A stretch of DNA of 64,000 nucleotides from Adenophora triphylla var. japonica (taxonomy: Eukaryota > Streptophyta > Magnoliopsida > Asterales > Campanulaceae): contig JAFEMH010000523.1 in NCBI GenBank assembly GCA_022495995.1, positions 124,001 to 188,000 on the forward strand, in the 5' to 3' direction. The notes below the pieces were generated by a model, which was not told where the DNA came from, ran no database searches, and saw only the letters and a list, made by a program, of their open reading frames with translations. Numbering within the stretch: the first letter of the stretch is position 1; each line of letters begins with the position of its first letter. Positions 11,448 through 22,845 of this stretch are shown here, piece after piece. Position numbers and translations under genes: made by a program.

Positions 11448-12165
11448 GATGAAGAACCACAAAGAGCTTTCAAATAGTGTCGAACAAAGGAAGAAAGCCG
11501 ATGATCGTTGCAAGTCGGGTTCGGGTTTGGGTTTGAAAACAAACAAAAAAATAGAAAATAGAAAAGGGTTGTTATTATGTACAAGAAGCAAAAGTGAAAT
11601 GGTAAAAGGAAGAACATTCAACAAAATTATTCATACAAATAATTTATTTACAGTTGGACAATAATTAAGTAAACATAAGAAATGTGGGTGAATATTAGGG
11701 TTCTTGTTGTCTGCCTCTTTTCAAAGGCTCTTCTGTGGACAAAATTCTTCTCGTCTTTGTTCCCAAAGGGAGAATGAAAAGAGTCAGATTTTCCCAGGAA
11801 AATTATCTTCTTTCTTTAAGAACAAAAAACGTGTTATGTGCGCATTTCTAGCTGCTCTCATTCTTTTTCTTTCAAAAACACAAAAAATAAGTGTTTATTT
11901 TTTAATTTCTAAATATGTAAGAAATTATCACACTTTTATAACCTTTTTATTAAGTTTAAGTCAAGTACAACAGTTACTATTTTTATAAAGTTGATAAGTT
12001 AACCGCAACACTTATGACTTATTATTATAAGTTACTCCATCTGTCCCAAAAATTACTCCATCTGTTCTAAATTTCTATCTTTATTCTTGAACATGATTAC
12101 ATATCAACATTTATTTTAAATATAAACATAAATGATACGAGTTAGAGGATCAAGAGATTAAGGGA
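11448..12165 (-). promoter_or_regulatory. 5' flank of the At4g04980-like gene
   Basis: Contains the 5' untranslated region and presumably the promoter of the minus-strand gene. No specific element can be assigned. Two degenerate Stowaway ends (TTACTCCATCTGTCCC, TTACTCCATCTGTTC) lie at about 12033-12070. The flank ends abruptly at the CACTA A terminus 0.72 kb from the start codon. Confidence 0.45.
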
Positions 12166-12575
12166 CACTACAAGAAAAAAGGCAGTTACCGACGGATTTT
12201 TCCGTCGGTAAATACCAAAAATCGGTCACTAAATTGATTTAGCGACGGATTCCCGACGAAAAAATTCCGTTGGTAAAACTCTCGTCGGTAAATCTTTCTC
12301 CGGATTATCGACGGATTTTTCCGTCGCTATTGTTTTAAAATCCGTTGATAATTTCGTAAAATAATCAACCAATTTAAAGCATTATGCCTATGGATTAGCG
12401 ACGGATTTTTCGTCGCTATTTAAATGGTCGTTTTATTTTTTGGACCAAATTAGTGACGAATTAGCGACGGATCATTCCGTTGCTATTATTTATTAAAAAA
12501 ATCAATATTTTTTTTATATGCCAAATTATTAATTATTGAGGGCTTTCCCGACGAATATTTCCGTCACTAAATTTG

Positions 12576-12580
<5 letters not shown>
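12166..12580. repeat. CACTA A left subterminal array (type 1)
   Basis: Multiple ACCGACGGATTTTTCCGTCGGT-like inverted pairs. The region aligns along most of its length with the reverse complement of 34540-34988 in element B. Confidence 0.85.
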
Positions 12581-12651
<71 letters not shown>

Positions 12652-12758
12652 TAATATATATATAATATTAATATATATTAAATATATATATATATATATA
12701 TATTAATATATATTAATATTATATTAATATATATTAATATTAAATATATATATTAATA
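12581..12758. repeat. (AT)n tract
   Basis: Long TATA dinucleotide run with TATTAATA interspersions. The last ten bases, TATATTAATA, form the left target duplication of the Mutator-like element. Confidence 0.9.
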
Positions 12759-13067
12759 GATTTTTTTTAAAATATAGCTTTTTAAAATTTTATATATCAA
12801 AATAACATTTTCAAAAACTTAAGTACCAAAGTAGCACTTTTGACTTGAAATCCGGAATTGGCAATTCCGGATTATGAAATCCGGAATTACCAATTCCGGA
12901 TTTGATTTTTTTTTTTTTGTTTTCCAAAATTGAATTTTCGAAAATAATAATTCCGTAAATAGGGGGCGATCGCGCCCTAAAATAGAGCGATCGCTCATGT
13001 GTACTCCGGAGGTACCAATTCCGGATTCTATTTTTATTTTTATTTTTTTTCCAAAAAAGAAATAAAG
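12759..13067 (+). repeat. Mutator-like terminal inverted repeat, left
   Basis: Matches the reverse complement of 23345-23655 with only a few changes, mostly in homopolymer length. It contains two exact GCGATCGC sites (12966, 12987) and several ATCCGGAATT...AATTCCGGAT palindromes. Confidence 0.9.
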
Positions 13068-13230
13068 CAAATAAAAAAATATATTCTGAAAATAGGAGAG
13101 GGCGATCGCTCTACTTAAGGGGCGATCGCTCCTTAGACGCGTATCTTCAAAATCCGGCACTGTCAATTCCGGATTTGCTTTAATTTGAATCCGGGGCTGC
13201 CATTTCCGGATTCAAATTTTGAATTCCTCC
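12838..13230 (+). promoter_or_regulatory. Palindrome module upstream of the plant-mobile-domain gene
   Basis: Four exact GCGATCGC octamers (12966, 12987, 13102, 13122) alternate with ATCCGGAATTGGCAATTCCGGAT-type palindromes, then ATCCGGCACTGTCAATTCCGGAT near 13150. The same combination recurs ahead of each other gene of the element. A binding-site role is inferred. Confidence 0.55.
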
Positions 13231-13565
13231 CCTAACTTAACTCTGATTGTTCATGGAAGAAAGGAAGAAGAAGGAGGGAGTGCAGAGAGTGAGATAGAGA
13301 AAGAAAGAATTAAGGAGAAGAGAAGAAGTTTAAAGAGTTGTGAGAGAAAGTGTTAGCTTGGTACTTAAAAATGGTTAGTTATATTTCTTATTTTAATTTG
13401 TTTTGAGTTGTTAATTTTAGCTATATAAATTTTTTTAAGAATTTTTATTTGTGCATTTTTTATATTTTGTTGTTAAAATGATTTATGTACTTAATTTTTG
13501 ATTGTCAATGAATTAAACATTAAGTCCCATTTAAATTTAATTACTATTAAATTTTTTTATTTCAG

Positions 13566-15766
13566 ATGAATCAACATGTACAACAATAATTTATTGATCC
13601 TGGGCCAATCGATCCTCATGTATTGACTTCTCAGGATACACATAGATCTAAATATATTTGGGAGGGACAAGAGTTACCCAATTTAAGACCTAGGCGTGGT
13701 CCAGTACTTCCACCTAGAGTTGATTGGAGGATAGAAGAGAAGCTTATAAATACTGGATTTTATGGAGTGTATTTATTAGGTCATATACAATATGATTGGC
13801 ATTTGATTGAGGCTTTGATTGAAAGATGGCGTCCAGAGACCCACACTTTTCACTTACCTGTAGGGGAGATGACCATCACCTTAGAGGATATTGGCATGTT
13901 GTGTGGTCTTCCCGTAGACGGAATGGCGGTGACTAGTTCAGAAACTAGTAGGAGTGCTTTGGCATGGGTTGAGATTGTTGAGGAGTTATTTGGGGTTGCA
14001 CCCTCAACTGCAGACATCAAAAGAGGTGGAATGATATCAATGAGATGGGTTCTAGGACACTTCCCTCATTTTGAACAGCTTCCCAATAATGCGTCCGAGC
14101 ATATGATTGAGACATATACTCGAGCATACATTTTCTTATTATTGGGGTCATACATTATGCCCGTCTCGTCTGATAACCTAGTGAAGTTGATGTACCTCGC
14201 ACTTCTTAGGGATATAAATAATATTGGTCTGTACAGTTGGGGTAGTGGAGCGTTGGCCTTCTTGTATAGGGAGATGTGTGTAGCATCTCAACACGATTCG
14301 AAAGGGTGTGGTGGCTTCTTAACCATTGTACAGGTATGTCTATTATATATGATTACATTATGCTAGTGGACTTAACCTGTTTTGTACGTAATGATAATTT
14401 TTTTATAGCTTTGGGCATGGGAGAGGTTGTTGTGTACACAACCTAGGAGACATGAAGAAATAACACTTCTTGGATTGCAACCGAGTGGGTTACAGTATAT
14501 TTCAATTACTTCATTTTGTAAACGATCTGTTTTGTAATATATCGCTTTTTTACTCATTATTTTTTATGTCAATTGTTTCATATGTAGGTGGAAGGGTCCA
14601 TTGTCGTATACTTCGTGGATCGCCCATAACCTGCAAGGCTATCGAGACCCGGTTGTCATATTTAGAGAATGATCGGGTTGTGTGGCGGCCATACAACGGT
14701 GTGCCGGTTCGAATTTCGCCTTCGGGGCCAAGCTATATGGAGGGCGAAGGTGCCCTCATCTGCTTTGAGAGGGTTGAATGGCACTTTCCGGATCGCGTAA
14801 TGCGACAATTTGGGATGGTTCAAGGTGTGCACGATGACCGCGACACCGGTTTGGACTTGCATCGGATTAGTCGGCAAGGTCGGTCAGGCGTTAACTGGAT
14901 GCAACAACATGATCAGCACATAGCAAGGTGGAATGAACGGGAGTTTAATGTCGTTGATGGGGAGTTTGGTGAAGTGGATATGAGTTACCATCACCCCTAC
15001 TTGACATGGTATAGGCGTATTACTCGATCGCTCATCCACAATTCGTCTAATGTGGAGGGACTAGGGTTCAGGCCACGTTCAGTTAATTATGAGGGTGTGG
15101 TAAGTTATATATTACATACAATGATTTTACAAAAAACAATACCATTTTTCCGTATTAATTAATTTTAGTTCATTGTTTTGAACAGATTCAAAGTCTCCAA
15201 GGGATGTACTTATACAACCAGAATGCCACATCCTTGGAAGACATGGTGAATTACACTCAACAATGTGTCACTAACACACTGACACATATTAGGGAGCAAA
15301 GAACGACGCAAGCCCAAGCTCCCCCAACGGTTGATCATACCGCTGAAGAGGAGCCACAGAGGGAGAATCGGGTTCGTAGGCGTGGCGGATACCAACAGCT
15401 GCGGGATGAGCCCGAGATGCGGGATCAATACGGTGATATGCATCGGTTTGAGTTCGGTCGTACGAGTTCACCCCAGACAGACCGGGTAATTCTTTTACCG
15501 AATTGATGAATCAGTTTGATTTCACGCAACCGCCTCAGAGCTCCTTCCCTTCTTCTAGCAATTATAATCAGACGCCTGAGCAGACATTCGGGATTCCGGG
15601 ATTTAGGCCTAGTTTCCATTTGCCTAGTGTGCAGTTTTCAGAAAGTCCCGACGGATCATCCTCATCCTCATCTCAACAATCTATATCAGGTGGTCGTCGT
15701 ATGCCGAGGAGAGGGAGTAGGATTCGCCATCCCCCTAATGAATTTACCCCGTCCAATTATCCTTGA
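13566..15766 (+). pseudogene. Plant mobile domain (PMD/MAIN-like) gene, disabled
   Basis: PMD proteins are found both in transposons and as domesticated nuclear factors (MAIN, MAIL1) needed for genome stability and silencing. The first ATG after a 5'UTR-type intron acceptor is 13566, but TAA follows at codon 8. The conserved core is clear: GFYGVYLLGHIQYDWHLI, ERWRPETHTFHLPVGEMTIT, LEDIGMLCGLPVDG, then LLLGSYIMP and WGSGALAFLYREMC. Likely exons are 13566-14333, 14409-14488 (LWAWERLL), 14588-15099 and 15186-15766, with GT-AG borders. A frameshift occurs near 14650 (between LQGYRD and LSYLENDRVVWRPY) and another near 15485. The tail is Q/S/P-rich and ends in a basic GGRRMPRRGSRIRHPP segment. Its place in the Mutator-like element makes it transposon cargo, not a host gene. 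Confidence 0.85.
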
Positions 15767-15769
15767 CTG

Positions 15770-16050
15770 GTATCCTACGTGACCGGGATGTGGTCAATTT
15801 TCTATAAAACTTATTCTTTTATTATTGTTAATTTTAATTTCATGAAAGCTTGCCATGGACTGATTTTTCTGAAAAACTAACTGAAAAACGTTAAAAACTG
15901 ACTGGAAATTCTTAAAAACTAACTGGACTTCTGAGAAACTAACTGAAAACGTTAAAAAACTGATGGAAATTCTAAAAAAACTAACGAAAAACGTTAAAAA
16001 ACTGATTGAAATTTGACAAAAGAGGGACGGACAAGAGGGAGGTCGCTCCC
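15770..16050. repeat. AT-rich spacer with short tandem repeats
   Basis: After the PMD gene comes a TATCCTACGTGACCGGGATG motif (shared with the 3' side of the OB-fold gene), then several imperfect units of the AACTAACTGAAAAACGTTAA type (about 15865-16015). Confidence 0.6.
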
Positions 16051-16215
16051 TTATAGAGGGCGATCGCCCCAATGTAATCCGGAAATTCTAATTCCGGATT
16101 CTTTTATTAAAAATTTATTTTTAATTAACGAGCGATCACCCCAATAAACGAGCGATCGCCCTCTTTTTACAGAGAAAAGGCGCGATCGCTCACTAAACCC
16201 AGCGCGATCGCCCTC
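16050..16215 (+). promoter_or_regulatory. Palindrome module upstream of the PF20167-like gene
   Basis: Four exact GCGATCGC octamers (16060, 16152, 16182, 16204) and an ATCCGGAAATT...AATTCCGGAT palindrome (16077-16101), then a CT-rich leader up to the start codon at 16560. Same module type as at the other three genes of the element. Confidence 0.55.
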
Positions 16216-16559
16216 TACGCGGATTTCCCAAAGCACGGTTTATCCCAAAAAACCTTCCCCTCTCCCAATCAAATAACCCTACCACCACCAACGCCTCCTT
16301 TTCTCTCTCTCTCTAAAATTTCAAATTTCAAACCCCAAATTCAAGCTTCTTCAACCCCAAATCCAATTTTCTTCAACCCCAAAATCAATCAATCATCCAT
16401 TTTGAAGCACACATTCAAGGTTTGAGGTGGATTTTGAAGATTGTCATACGTTTGTTTTTCAAGACAAAGACTCCGGCGAAATTCCGGCGACCTTCCGGCG
16501 AACTTTCGGCCAATTAAAAAGTAAGCTTCCAATTTTTTATCTTTGAGTTTTGATTGACA

Positions 16560-17744
16560 ATGCCTCCTAAAAAACCACGAACCACTACCACCAACACTCC
16601 AACCCCTACCGGTCCCCCGTATGATGCTGCTAAATTTGTTGGGATTCAAGCTCAACAATTCTTTGAGTTATATGAAAACAAGCCATTCAACCCGGAGAGG
16701 GAATTTGATTTTAATGGCTTGTATTTAGATGGTTTTGTTACCCTTTACAATTGGGGAAAGTTGGGGAGTAAGCCCCCAAACTATGGAAGTTCACTTTTAG
16801 TCAAAGAATTTTATGCTAATGTTTTTGAACGGGGGAATACGGGAGAGTCTTTTGTGCGGGGGCTTCCGGTTAATTATGATAGGAATGCCATTAATCAACA
16901 TTACGGGTTAGCCACTAACATTGAGGAGGATGGGTGTGAGTACACCAAAGAGATGGAGAGGATAGGAAAAAATGTTAGGGAAAATTTGCATTTGCTAGCT
17001 CCGACTTTTGGGATAATTGACCCTAGGAATGTGAAGAAGGGGGTAGTTGTTAAGGCTCGAGACATGGATACTTGGATGAAGTATCTTCATAGATTTATTT
17101 GTGAGAGGATCCTCCCCTCCTCTCATTTTAATGAGGTTAATTGGAGACGTGCATTTCTAATGCACATGATAGTTCAACGAAAAACAATTGATTTTGGAAA
17201 AATAATCAGTAAGGAGATATGGAACACGGCTAAGGGTATGGCCAATACGAACTATAATTTTCCATTGTTGATCACATCCCTGGTAACAAAATCGGGATTT
17301 AACCTCAGGCTAGTGAACAAGGACATTAAAGGAGGTCCAAAGATTAACTTATTCACCCTCACCACTAAATGTCAGAATGTAAAGAGGGGTGAGGGGTCAT
17401 CTAGGAGACCTCACGCTGGAGATGATGATGATGATGATGATGATGAGGAGGAGGAGGAGGAGGAGGAGTGGCGAGCAGACCCGGTCGAGGCTGCTTATTA
17501 TCTGTCAGAGCAGGTTGGCTACGTGGAGAGTCAAATTAGAGATATGAGGCAAGATTTTGGACATTTATCCGTCCGCGTGGATGCGGAGATTGAGACTAAT
17601 CAGGCTTGGAGGGCACAACAAAATGCTTGGATGGCACAACATGATCGTGTACAGGAGGAGCAGACTCGGTTGCTCCAGAATATCCTTGGACGGATGCCAC
17701 CACCACCACCGGGAGATGGGTCGGGCTATGGTGGACATTTCTGA
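16560..17744 (+). CDS. Putative plant transposon protein (PF20167-like)
   Basis: Single-exon frame of 394 codons, the only uninterrupted gene of the Mutator-like element. ATG 16560 opens MPPKKPRTTTTNTPTP, a basic, Thr/Pro-rich start. The middle carries the pattern of the 'putative plant transposon protein' family: LLVKEFYANVFERG, FVRGLPVNYDRNAINQHYGL, then VNWRRAFLMHMIVQRK and NTNYNFPLLITSLVTKSGF. An Asp/Glu run follows (about residues 290-306), then a coiled-coil-like helix with repeated RxDxEIE and AWRAQQNAWMAQHD segments, and a PPPPPGDGSGYGG end. The family is usually seen fused to or near retroelements and transposons; its function is unknown. Here a role beside MURA and PMD is possible, but that is inference from linkage only. 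Confidence 0.75.
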   Translation: MPPKKPRTTTTNTPTPTGPPYDAAKFVGIQAQQFFELYENKPFNPEREFDFNGLYLDGFVTLYNWGKLGSKPPNYGSSLLVKEFYANVFERGNTGESFVRGLPVNYDRNAINQHYGLATNIEEDGCEYTKEMERIGKNVRENLHLLAPTFGIIDPRNVKKGVVVKARDMDTWMKYLHRFICERILPSSHFNEVNWRRAFLMHMIVQRKTIDFGKIISKEIWNTAKGMANTNYNFPLLITSLVTKSGFNLRLVNKDIKGGPKINLFTLTTKCQNVKRGEGSSRRPHAGDDDDDDDDEEEEEEEEWRADPVEAAYYLSEQVGYVESQIRDMRQDFGHLSVRVDAEIETNQAWRAQQNAWMAQHDRVQEEQTRLLQNILGRMPPPPPGDGSGYGGHF

Positions 17745-18454
17745 AGATTAATGTTTTTTGTTGAATTTTAAAACTCTTAGTTAATTTCAGCTTTGGTTTG
17801 TGGCTTAATTTGATGAGGGGATCCTCATAAACAATATTTCATATTTGGTTTGTATTTTAATTCGTCATTCCTTTGTTGGTATGCAAACTTGGTTTTATGT
17901 TGGGGTGTGTCCCAAAGACATCTTTATTTTTGGTTTGTAACAAACTTGTTGTTAATTTCCTCTTTGTTTGACTCGCTAAATCGATTTTATTTCTTCCCTT
18001 CTTGTATTGTGCCTGGTGGTATGGTGATTTTTGGTTTGTAACAAACTTGGTTTTATGTAGGAGTAGTAATTTAGGAATGTTAGGAGTTCCAATATTCAAT
18101 TATTTATGGTATACGAAAAAAAACACTATAAATGGCATACAATTTATGCCAATTAGTATATGCAGTAGATGGAAATATGTAATTTTTAAAAATTAACAAT
18201 TACAATTTATGGAAGTAATTATTAAATATTAATTATGGGAAAATAATTTATGAAAATGTTGATAAACACAAGATATATGGAAATTTCATGTTATACAATA
18301 ACGGGTTCAACAAAAAGTCAAAAATTGGACAAACATTTTGGGACGGAGGGAGTATTACAAGAGTTTTATACAATAACGGGTTAATTGAAAATAAAAAATG
18401 GGACAAACATTTTGGGACGGAGGGAGTATTACACGCTATTGGCTCAGTTTTGGC
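17745..18454. repeat. Spacer with TTTGGTTTGTAACAAACTTG repeats and MITE ends
   Basis: The motif TTTGGTTTGTAACAAACTTG occurs at about 17930 and 18030 with shorter variants nearby. Around 18290-18430 there are two copies of an ACAATAACGGGTT ... GGGACGGAGGGAGTATTACA unit, each ending in a Stowaway-type terminus. No gene recognised. Confidence 0.5.
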
Positions 18455-18800
18455 TTTGGAGCGGTCGCCCCTCTTATTGGAGCGATCGCTCCCAAAATTC
18501 CAAAGAACTTTGCGTGAACGCGCGGATGGGAAGGGGCGATCGCCCCATTTGTCCTTATTTTCCATGTTAAAAATAGTAATGTTACAACTCTGTGTGTTGG
18601 TACCTGTGTGCACCTGCACATATATGACAAAAAACTGTAATGAAGAAAAAGTGCATTAATTGAAGATAGGTTGAACATTTATAATATACGTTCAAATCCG
18701 GCACTGCCAATGCCGATCTTATCTTCACTGACAAATCTGGCACTGTCAATGCCGGATTTATCTTAACTTACAAATCCGGCACTGCTAATGCCGGATTTAT
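18455..18800 (+). promoter_or_regulatory. Palindrome module upstream of the OB-fold gene
   Basis: Two exact GCGATCGC octamers (18482, 18536) and a one-base variant (near 18462), followed by three tandem copies of AAATCCGGCACTGxCAATGCCGGAT (about 18695-18800). The start codon of the OB-fold gene is at 18881. Confidence 0.5.
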
Positions 18801-18880
18801 CAAATTTGAATTCCCCTTTAAAAGGAAGGAGTAGTTTCATTACAAACATCTAACCCTCAACCCTCTCTCCTCTCTGAAAT

Positions 18881-19762
18881 ATGGATCGTAGACTCAAAAA
18901 TTCTTCTAATCTCCGTCCTCATTTTGAAAAAGGCCAAACATCTAACCCTCAACCATCTCACCTCTCTCAAATAAATCTGTCTCAACGCGAAGGAGAGCGT
19001 CGATACACGGTCCAGTGGTGACGTGCGGTTGGCTTTGCGCCGAGAAACCTCGATCGTCGAGAGAGGGGATCCTCTCGGGAACCCGTGATTCCGACCCAAG
19101 AGTATGTGAGGAGAGCGATTGAAGATCCCAAGGAGGACAAAGATTTCGAACGCAGTCCTTGGCTCTCCGCACTTGAGCTGCTCGGTGGCGATGGTATGAT
19201 TCTTTGCTACCCCTTTCATTACTATCACGGGCGGATTTCCTAATGGATTTGATAGGATTAATGTTGCCGTTGGTGTTGTCAAGACCATCACACGAAATGA
19301 ATTTGGTGACGCTACGGTGACTTTGAAGGTTAGCATATGAGTTTTGTATGTTTTCTAGCATGATTAGTATGTGTCTTATCTTACTAATTAAGATAAAATT
19401 GATAGGATCCAACGGGAACAATAGGTGGTGCAATTCATCATAAGGTGTTTGCGAGAGTGAGTTCGGAGATGACATAGTTGTTGGTTACGTTACGATACTT
19501 CATCAGGTATGATGTATTAAAAATGCAACAACTTGAACCTATTATTAATATTGCCATCTAATCATGTTTTTTTTTGTAATTTTTAGGTTGTTGTTTTCTC
19601 CCCCTCACGTAAAACACATATACTCAACATCACACTCCCCAATGTATTCAAGGTAAAATTGTTAGGTACAGACTGTGAGTGGGTGATTGTTCAACAAATG
19701 ACATTAGTTTATTTGTGTTGCAGGTATTCCATAAGGATTTCATCCCATCTGATTTTCCATGA
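18881..19762 (+). pseudogene. HROB-type OB-fold gene in the Mutator-like element, damaged
   Basis: HROB (C17orf53 family) is a single-strand-DNA-associated OB-fold protein that recruits the MCM8-MCM9 helicase in homologous recombination. From ATG 18881 the frame runs to a TGA at 19016-19018 and continues in the same frame with EYVRRAIEDPKEDKDFERSP then WLSALELLGGD, matching the conserved DFxRxPWL...LGxD segment. The OB-fold core follows in pieces: VGVVKTITRNEFGDATVTLK, then after an intron DPTGTIGGAIHHKVF, DDIVVGYVTILHQ, another exon VVVFSPSRKTHILNITLPN VFK, and a last exon VFHKDFIPSDFP ending at TGA 19760-19762. GT-AG borders are visible for the last two introns. One in-frame stop and at least one frameshift (near 19455) disable it. 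The family call rests on the LKDPTGxI and VFSPS...LNIT motifs; a role in transposition is speculation. Confidence 0.7.
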
Positions 19763-19784
19763 AGGGGTTTTTCATGTAAAAGTT

Positions 19785-20185
19785 GTTGAACTGTTGAACT
19801 TCTATTTCTATCCTATGTGATCGGGATGTGATCACTAATTTGAACTCTTTATTTTAATGTTTGATTAATGTATGTGTTGTTGAACTGTTGAACTTGTATT
19901 TCTATCCTATGTGATCGGGATGTGATCACTAATTTTAATATTTATTTTAATGTTATTTCAGTTTTTATTCATATTTTATTTGCTATAAAATGGAGCGGTT
20001 GACCCATTTGGTCGTTTTAAGTTTCGCAACTACAAATATATTTGATGTCATACTCCACCAAGAGTTAAATATATTACAAGTTCAATATATTACAAGTTCA
20101 AATAAAACAATATTACAAGTTCAAATAAAACAACAATACTTAAAAGTTCAAAGTACGTAATTTAAGAAGTAATAATAAAAATAAC
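19785..20185. repeat. Tandem 3'-flank motif and AT-rich spacer
   Basis: Two copies (about 19785-19850 and 19875-19945) of a unit containing TATCCTATGTGATCGGGATG TGATCAC. A variant of it also follows the PMD gene at 15770. The rest, up to the transposase, is AT-rich with repeated ATTACAAGTTCAA. Confidence 0.6.
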
Positions 20186-20188
20186 AAT

Positions 20189-22845
20189 TTACTCTTCTTG
20201 TCTAAGAGTTGGACATCTCCTTCGCGTGTGACCTTCTAACTTGCAAATCCCACAACGATTCTTTTTTTTGCAACTTGCCAATCCATAGAGTTTCTCGGTC
20301 GCCTTGACACGGGTCTCCCTTGCTTCTTGTCACGTCGATGCTCCGGGTTAGGGTAAAAACGTGGGACAATATGATCTACATTCCAATAGGCCTCGTCATG
20401 GATTGGATGAAAAGAGCAACTCCACGTCTTGTAGTATGAGGCAAGGCTGTAAAAAGGATGAATATAACTCATACCATCGACACTTTGCGATTTGAAACAC
20501 GCAAGCACATGCGAACAAGGGTAATGATATTGCATCCATTTGCCACAAGTGCATGTTCGATCACGCAATCTCACAACTTGAATGTGTCCACCTTTGTCAC
20601 CACGTACCACTGGTCGTCACACTATAAACACCCACGGACGTAGTGTTAAACCTTGTGACGTGATGAAACCCAGCCTTATCCAAGTTGTATCGGTATCTTC
20701 GATCGATTCTCTCACTGAATTGTAGCGTGGCATTTGGTGGTGGGATGCCATTAGGATCTCCCCCTAAAGCACTAATTGCTTTAGTGAGTCTATCTTGAAA
20801 GTATGCCACACACCTATAGAATGAGGTCTCAACAACTGCTGAAATTGGCATTCCCCGAGCTCCTTTCATAACGCCATTAAAAACTTCCGACAAATTAGTA
20901 GTCTTAATGCCGTACCTATATCCACCATCGTGAGCCATTGTCCACTTTCTAGCATCCAAGTTCTCAAACCATTTATATGCCTCATGGTTGATGATACGAA
21001 TTTGCCTCAGATAGCATTTAAGCTTTCTATCTTGGGTGGTGCTAACAGCACGCCAAAAAAGATCTTTCAATCCAACGCCCTTGTGAGCTTTAAGAAAATT
21101 AGCTCGCAAGTGCAACATGCACCATCTGTGGATAACATTTCGTGGCCAGCTGGCAATGTCTCCAACCGTGCAAAGGATGCCATTATGCCGATCAGTTATC
21201 AAGCAAACTTCACGACCCTTAACAATATGTTTGCATAGAAGATGCAGAAACCAACACCAGTTTCGATAGTCCTCTTTTTCAACAATAGCGAATGCGAGAG
21301 GAAGTAGACTATCATTTGCGTCGACACCCATGGCAATAAGAATAACCCCTCTATATCTTCCATGCAGAATGTGCCATCAACGAAATAACGGGACGACAAT
21401 GAGTGAATGCTTCCACACAAGTGCCAAATGCCCGTAACACACGATCAAACATACCTAAAGCACCGGGAGGAGGAGGATCAGAATGCTCCACAATGGTTCC
21501 AGGGTTCCACTTTTGGATGGCAGCTAACAAACGTGGCAGTCTTATGTAAGATTCTTCCCAGTCTCCATATGCCTCTGCAATAGCTTTTTGTTTGCCACAC
21601 CATGCCTTTCTATATGAAACTTCCTTCCCATGGGCTTTTTTTATTTCCGCCTTCACTAGTACAATCTTCAACTCGGGATCAGCCTTAACCAGTTTCAAAA
21701 CTTCCTGCCCTATGAACTTAGCATCCATGTTTCGATGATTTTGGCTAATTTCAGTTGCCAAACAAGAATGAGGACCCTTGTATTTGGTAATTTCCCAATA
21801 CCCGGCATTCTTCAAACTCACATTTACATAAAAATTGCACGGAAAATCTTTCATCAAACACTCAATAGTCCACTTTCGGGTTGTGCTTCGTTTTACCTTG
21901 AAGCGCAGATTTTTCTTAATATGAAACAACTTCATTTTATACTGCACATCTGTCTTCTTTGAAAAGCAAATACCTTTGGCAATGTCCTGATGTTCTACAT
22001 TCCATTCAGCAAAGTCATATTGGTTATCATCATATATCTCCGATCCTTCTCCAATATCACGATAAAATTGATACCCGACTCTGTCATGCACATGATGTTG
22101 TGGTTCTTCGTAAGCAACCAAATGTAACGCCAAATCTTCTCCCTCATTCTCGCTAACATCGGTAGGACTACTGCAATCATCATATCCATCGTCACGATCT
22201 TCATTTAGAAGCAACTCAATATTTTCTTCATAATCTGAATCATTATCATCATCATTATACAATTCCTCACCCTCACCCCCTCCCTCTTCCTCGCTCTCTT
22301 CCTCCCCCTCTTCCTCTTCCTCTTCCTCTTCCTCTTCCTCTTCCTCTCCCTCTTCCTCTTCCACATATGTTTGTGTACTTGTTCCAAGATCCCTCGACTA
22401 TAGCGGCTTAAAGAACCCATCTAGAAGGTATCCATGTCATTAACATACCTGATTTTGTAATGGCTCCTCATAGGTTTCAAACTCCTCAACATTCACATTA
22501 TCAACTAAATTTATCTTAACATACAATTGTAAGCTACTCAACCCACCAAACTGAGCAGAAACATCAAACATGACTTCCATACCCATATCATTGTCGATTA
22601 CAAATGGAATGTAGTTTGCAATCCTGGGAGCAACAAGATGAGGATATCTACATATAACTTGCAACCGAACAACTGGCTCGATCTACCCCAATTTTCTTAC
22701 CTAACTTTTTAATCAACTTCTTGTAACTCCACCGAGTTTTAGCCCTAAGTGCACATTTTGGTCCCCTTTCAAAATGTTCACCTTCAAACGGGTGTTCATC
22801 ATTTCCTTCCCAATAACACATGAAAACAAGTGGAACTCCAGCCAT
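20189..22845 (-). pseudogene. MURA (MuDR) transposase, disabled by frameshifts
   Basis: MURA catalyses cut-and-paste transposition from the element's inverted repeats. ATG at 22845 starts a PB1-like N-terminus (MAGVPLVFMCYWEG). A shift near 22680 precedes LQVICRYPHLVAPRIANYIP; an intron (about 22446-22421) follows PLQNQ; then comes a long Glu-rich acidic run. The MuDR DNA-binding part is next (FKVKRSTTRKWTIECLMKDF ... KYKGPHSC). The MULE domain has the first catalytic Asp in VDGT, but two shifts lie within about 60 bases there (near 21370-21320). The second Asp is in LITDRHNGIL and the Glu in TNLSEVFNGVMKGA. A shift near 20610 precedes the SWIM finger (CTCGKWMQYHYPCSHVLAC), and another near 20265 precedes a C-terminal CCHC knuckle (CGICKLEGHTRRRC). 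All domains are present in order, but at least five shifts make it inactive. Confidence 0.88.
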
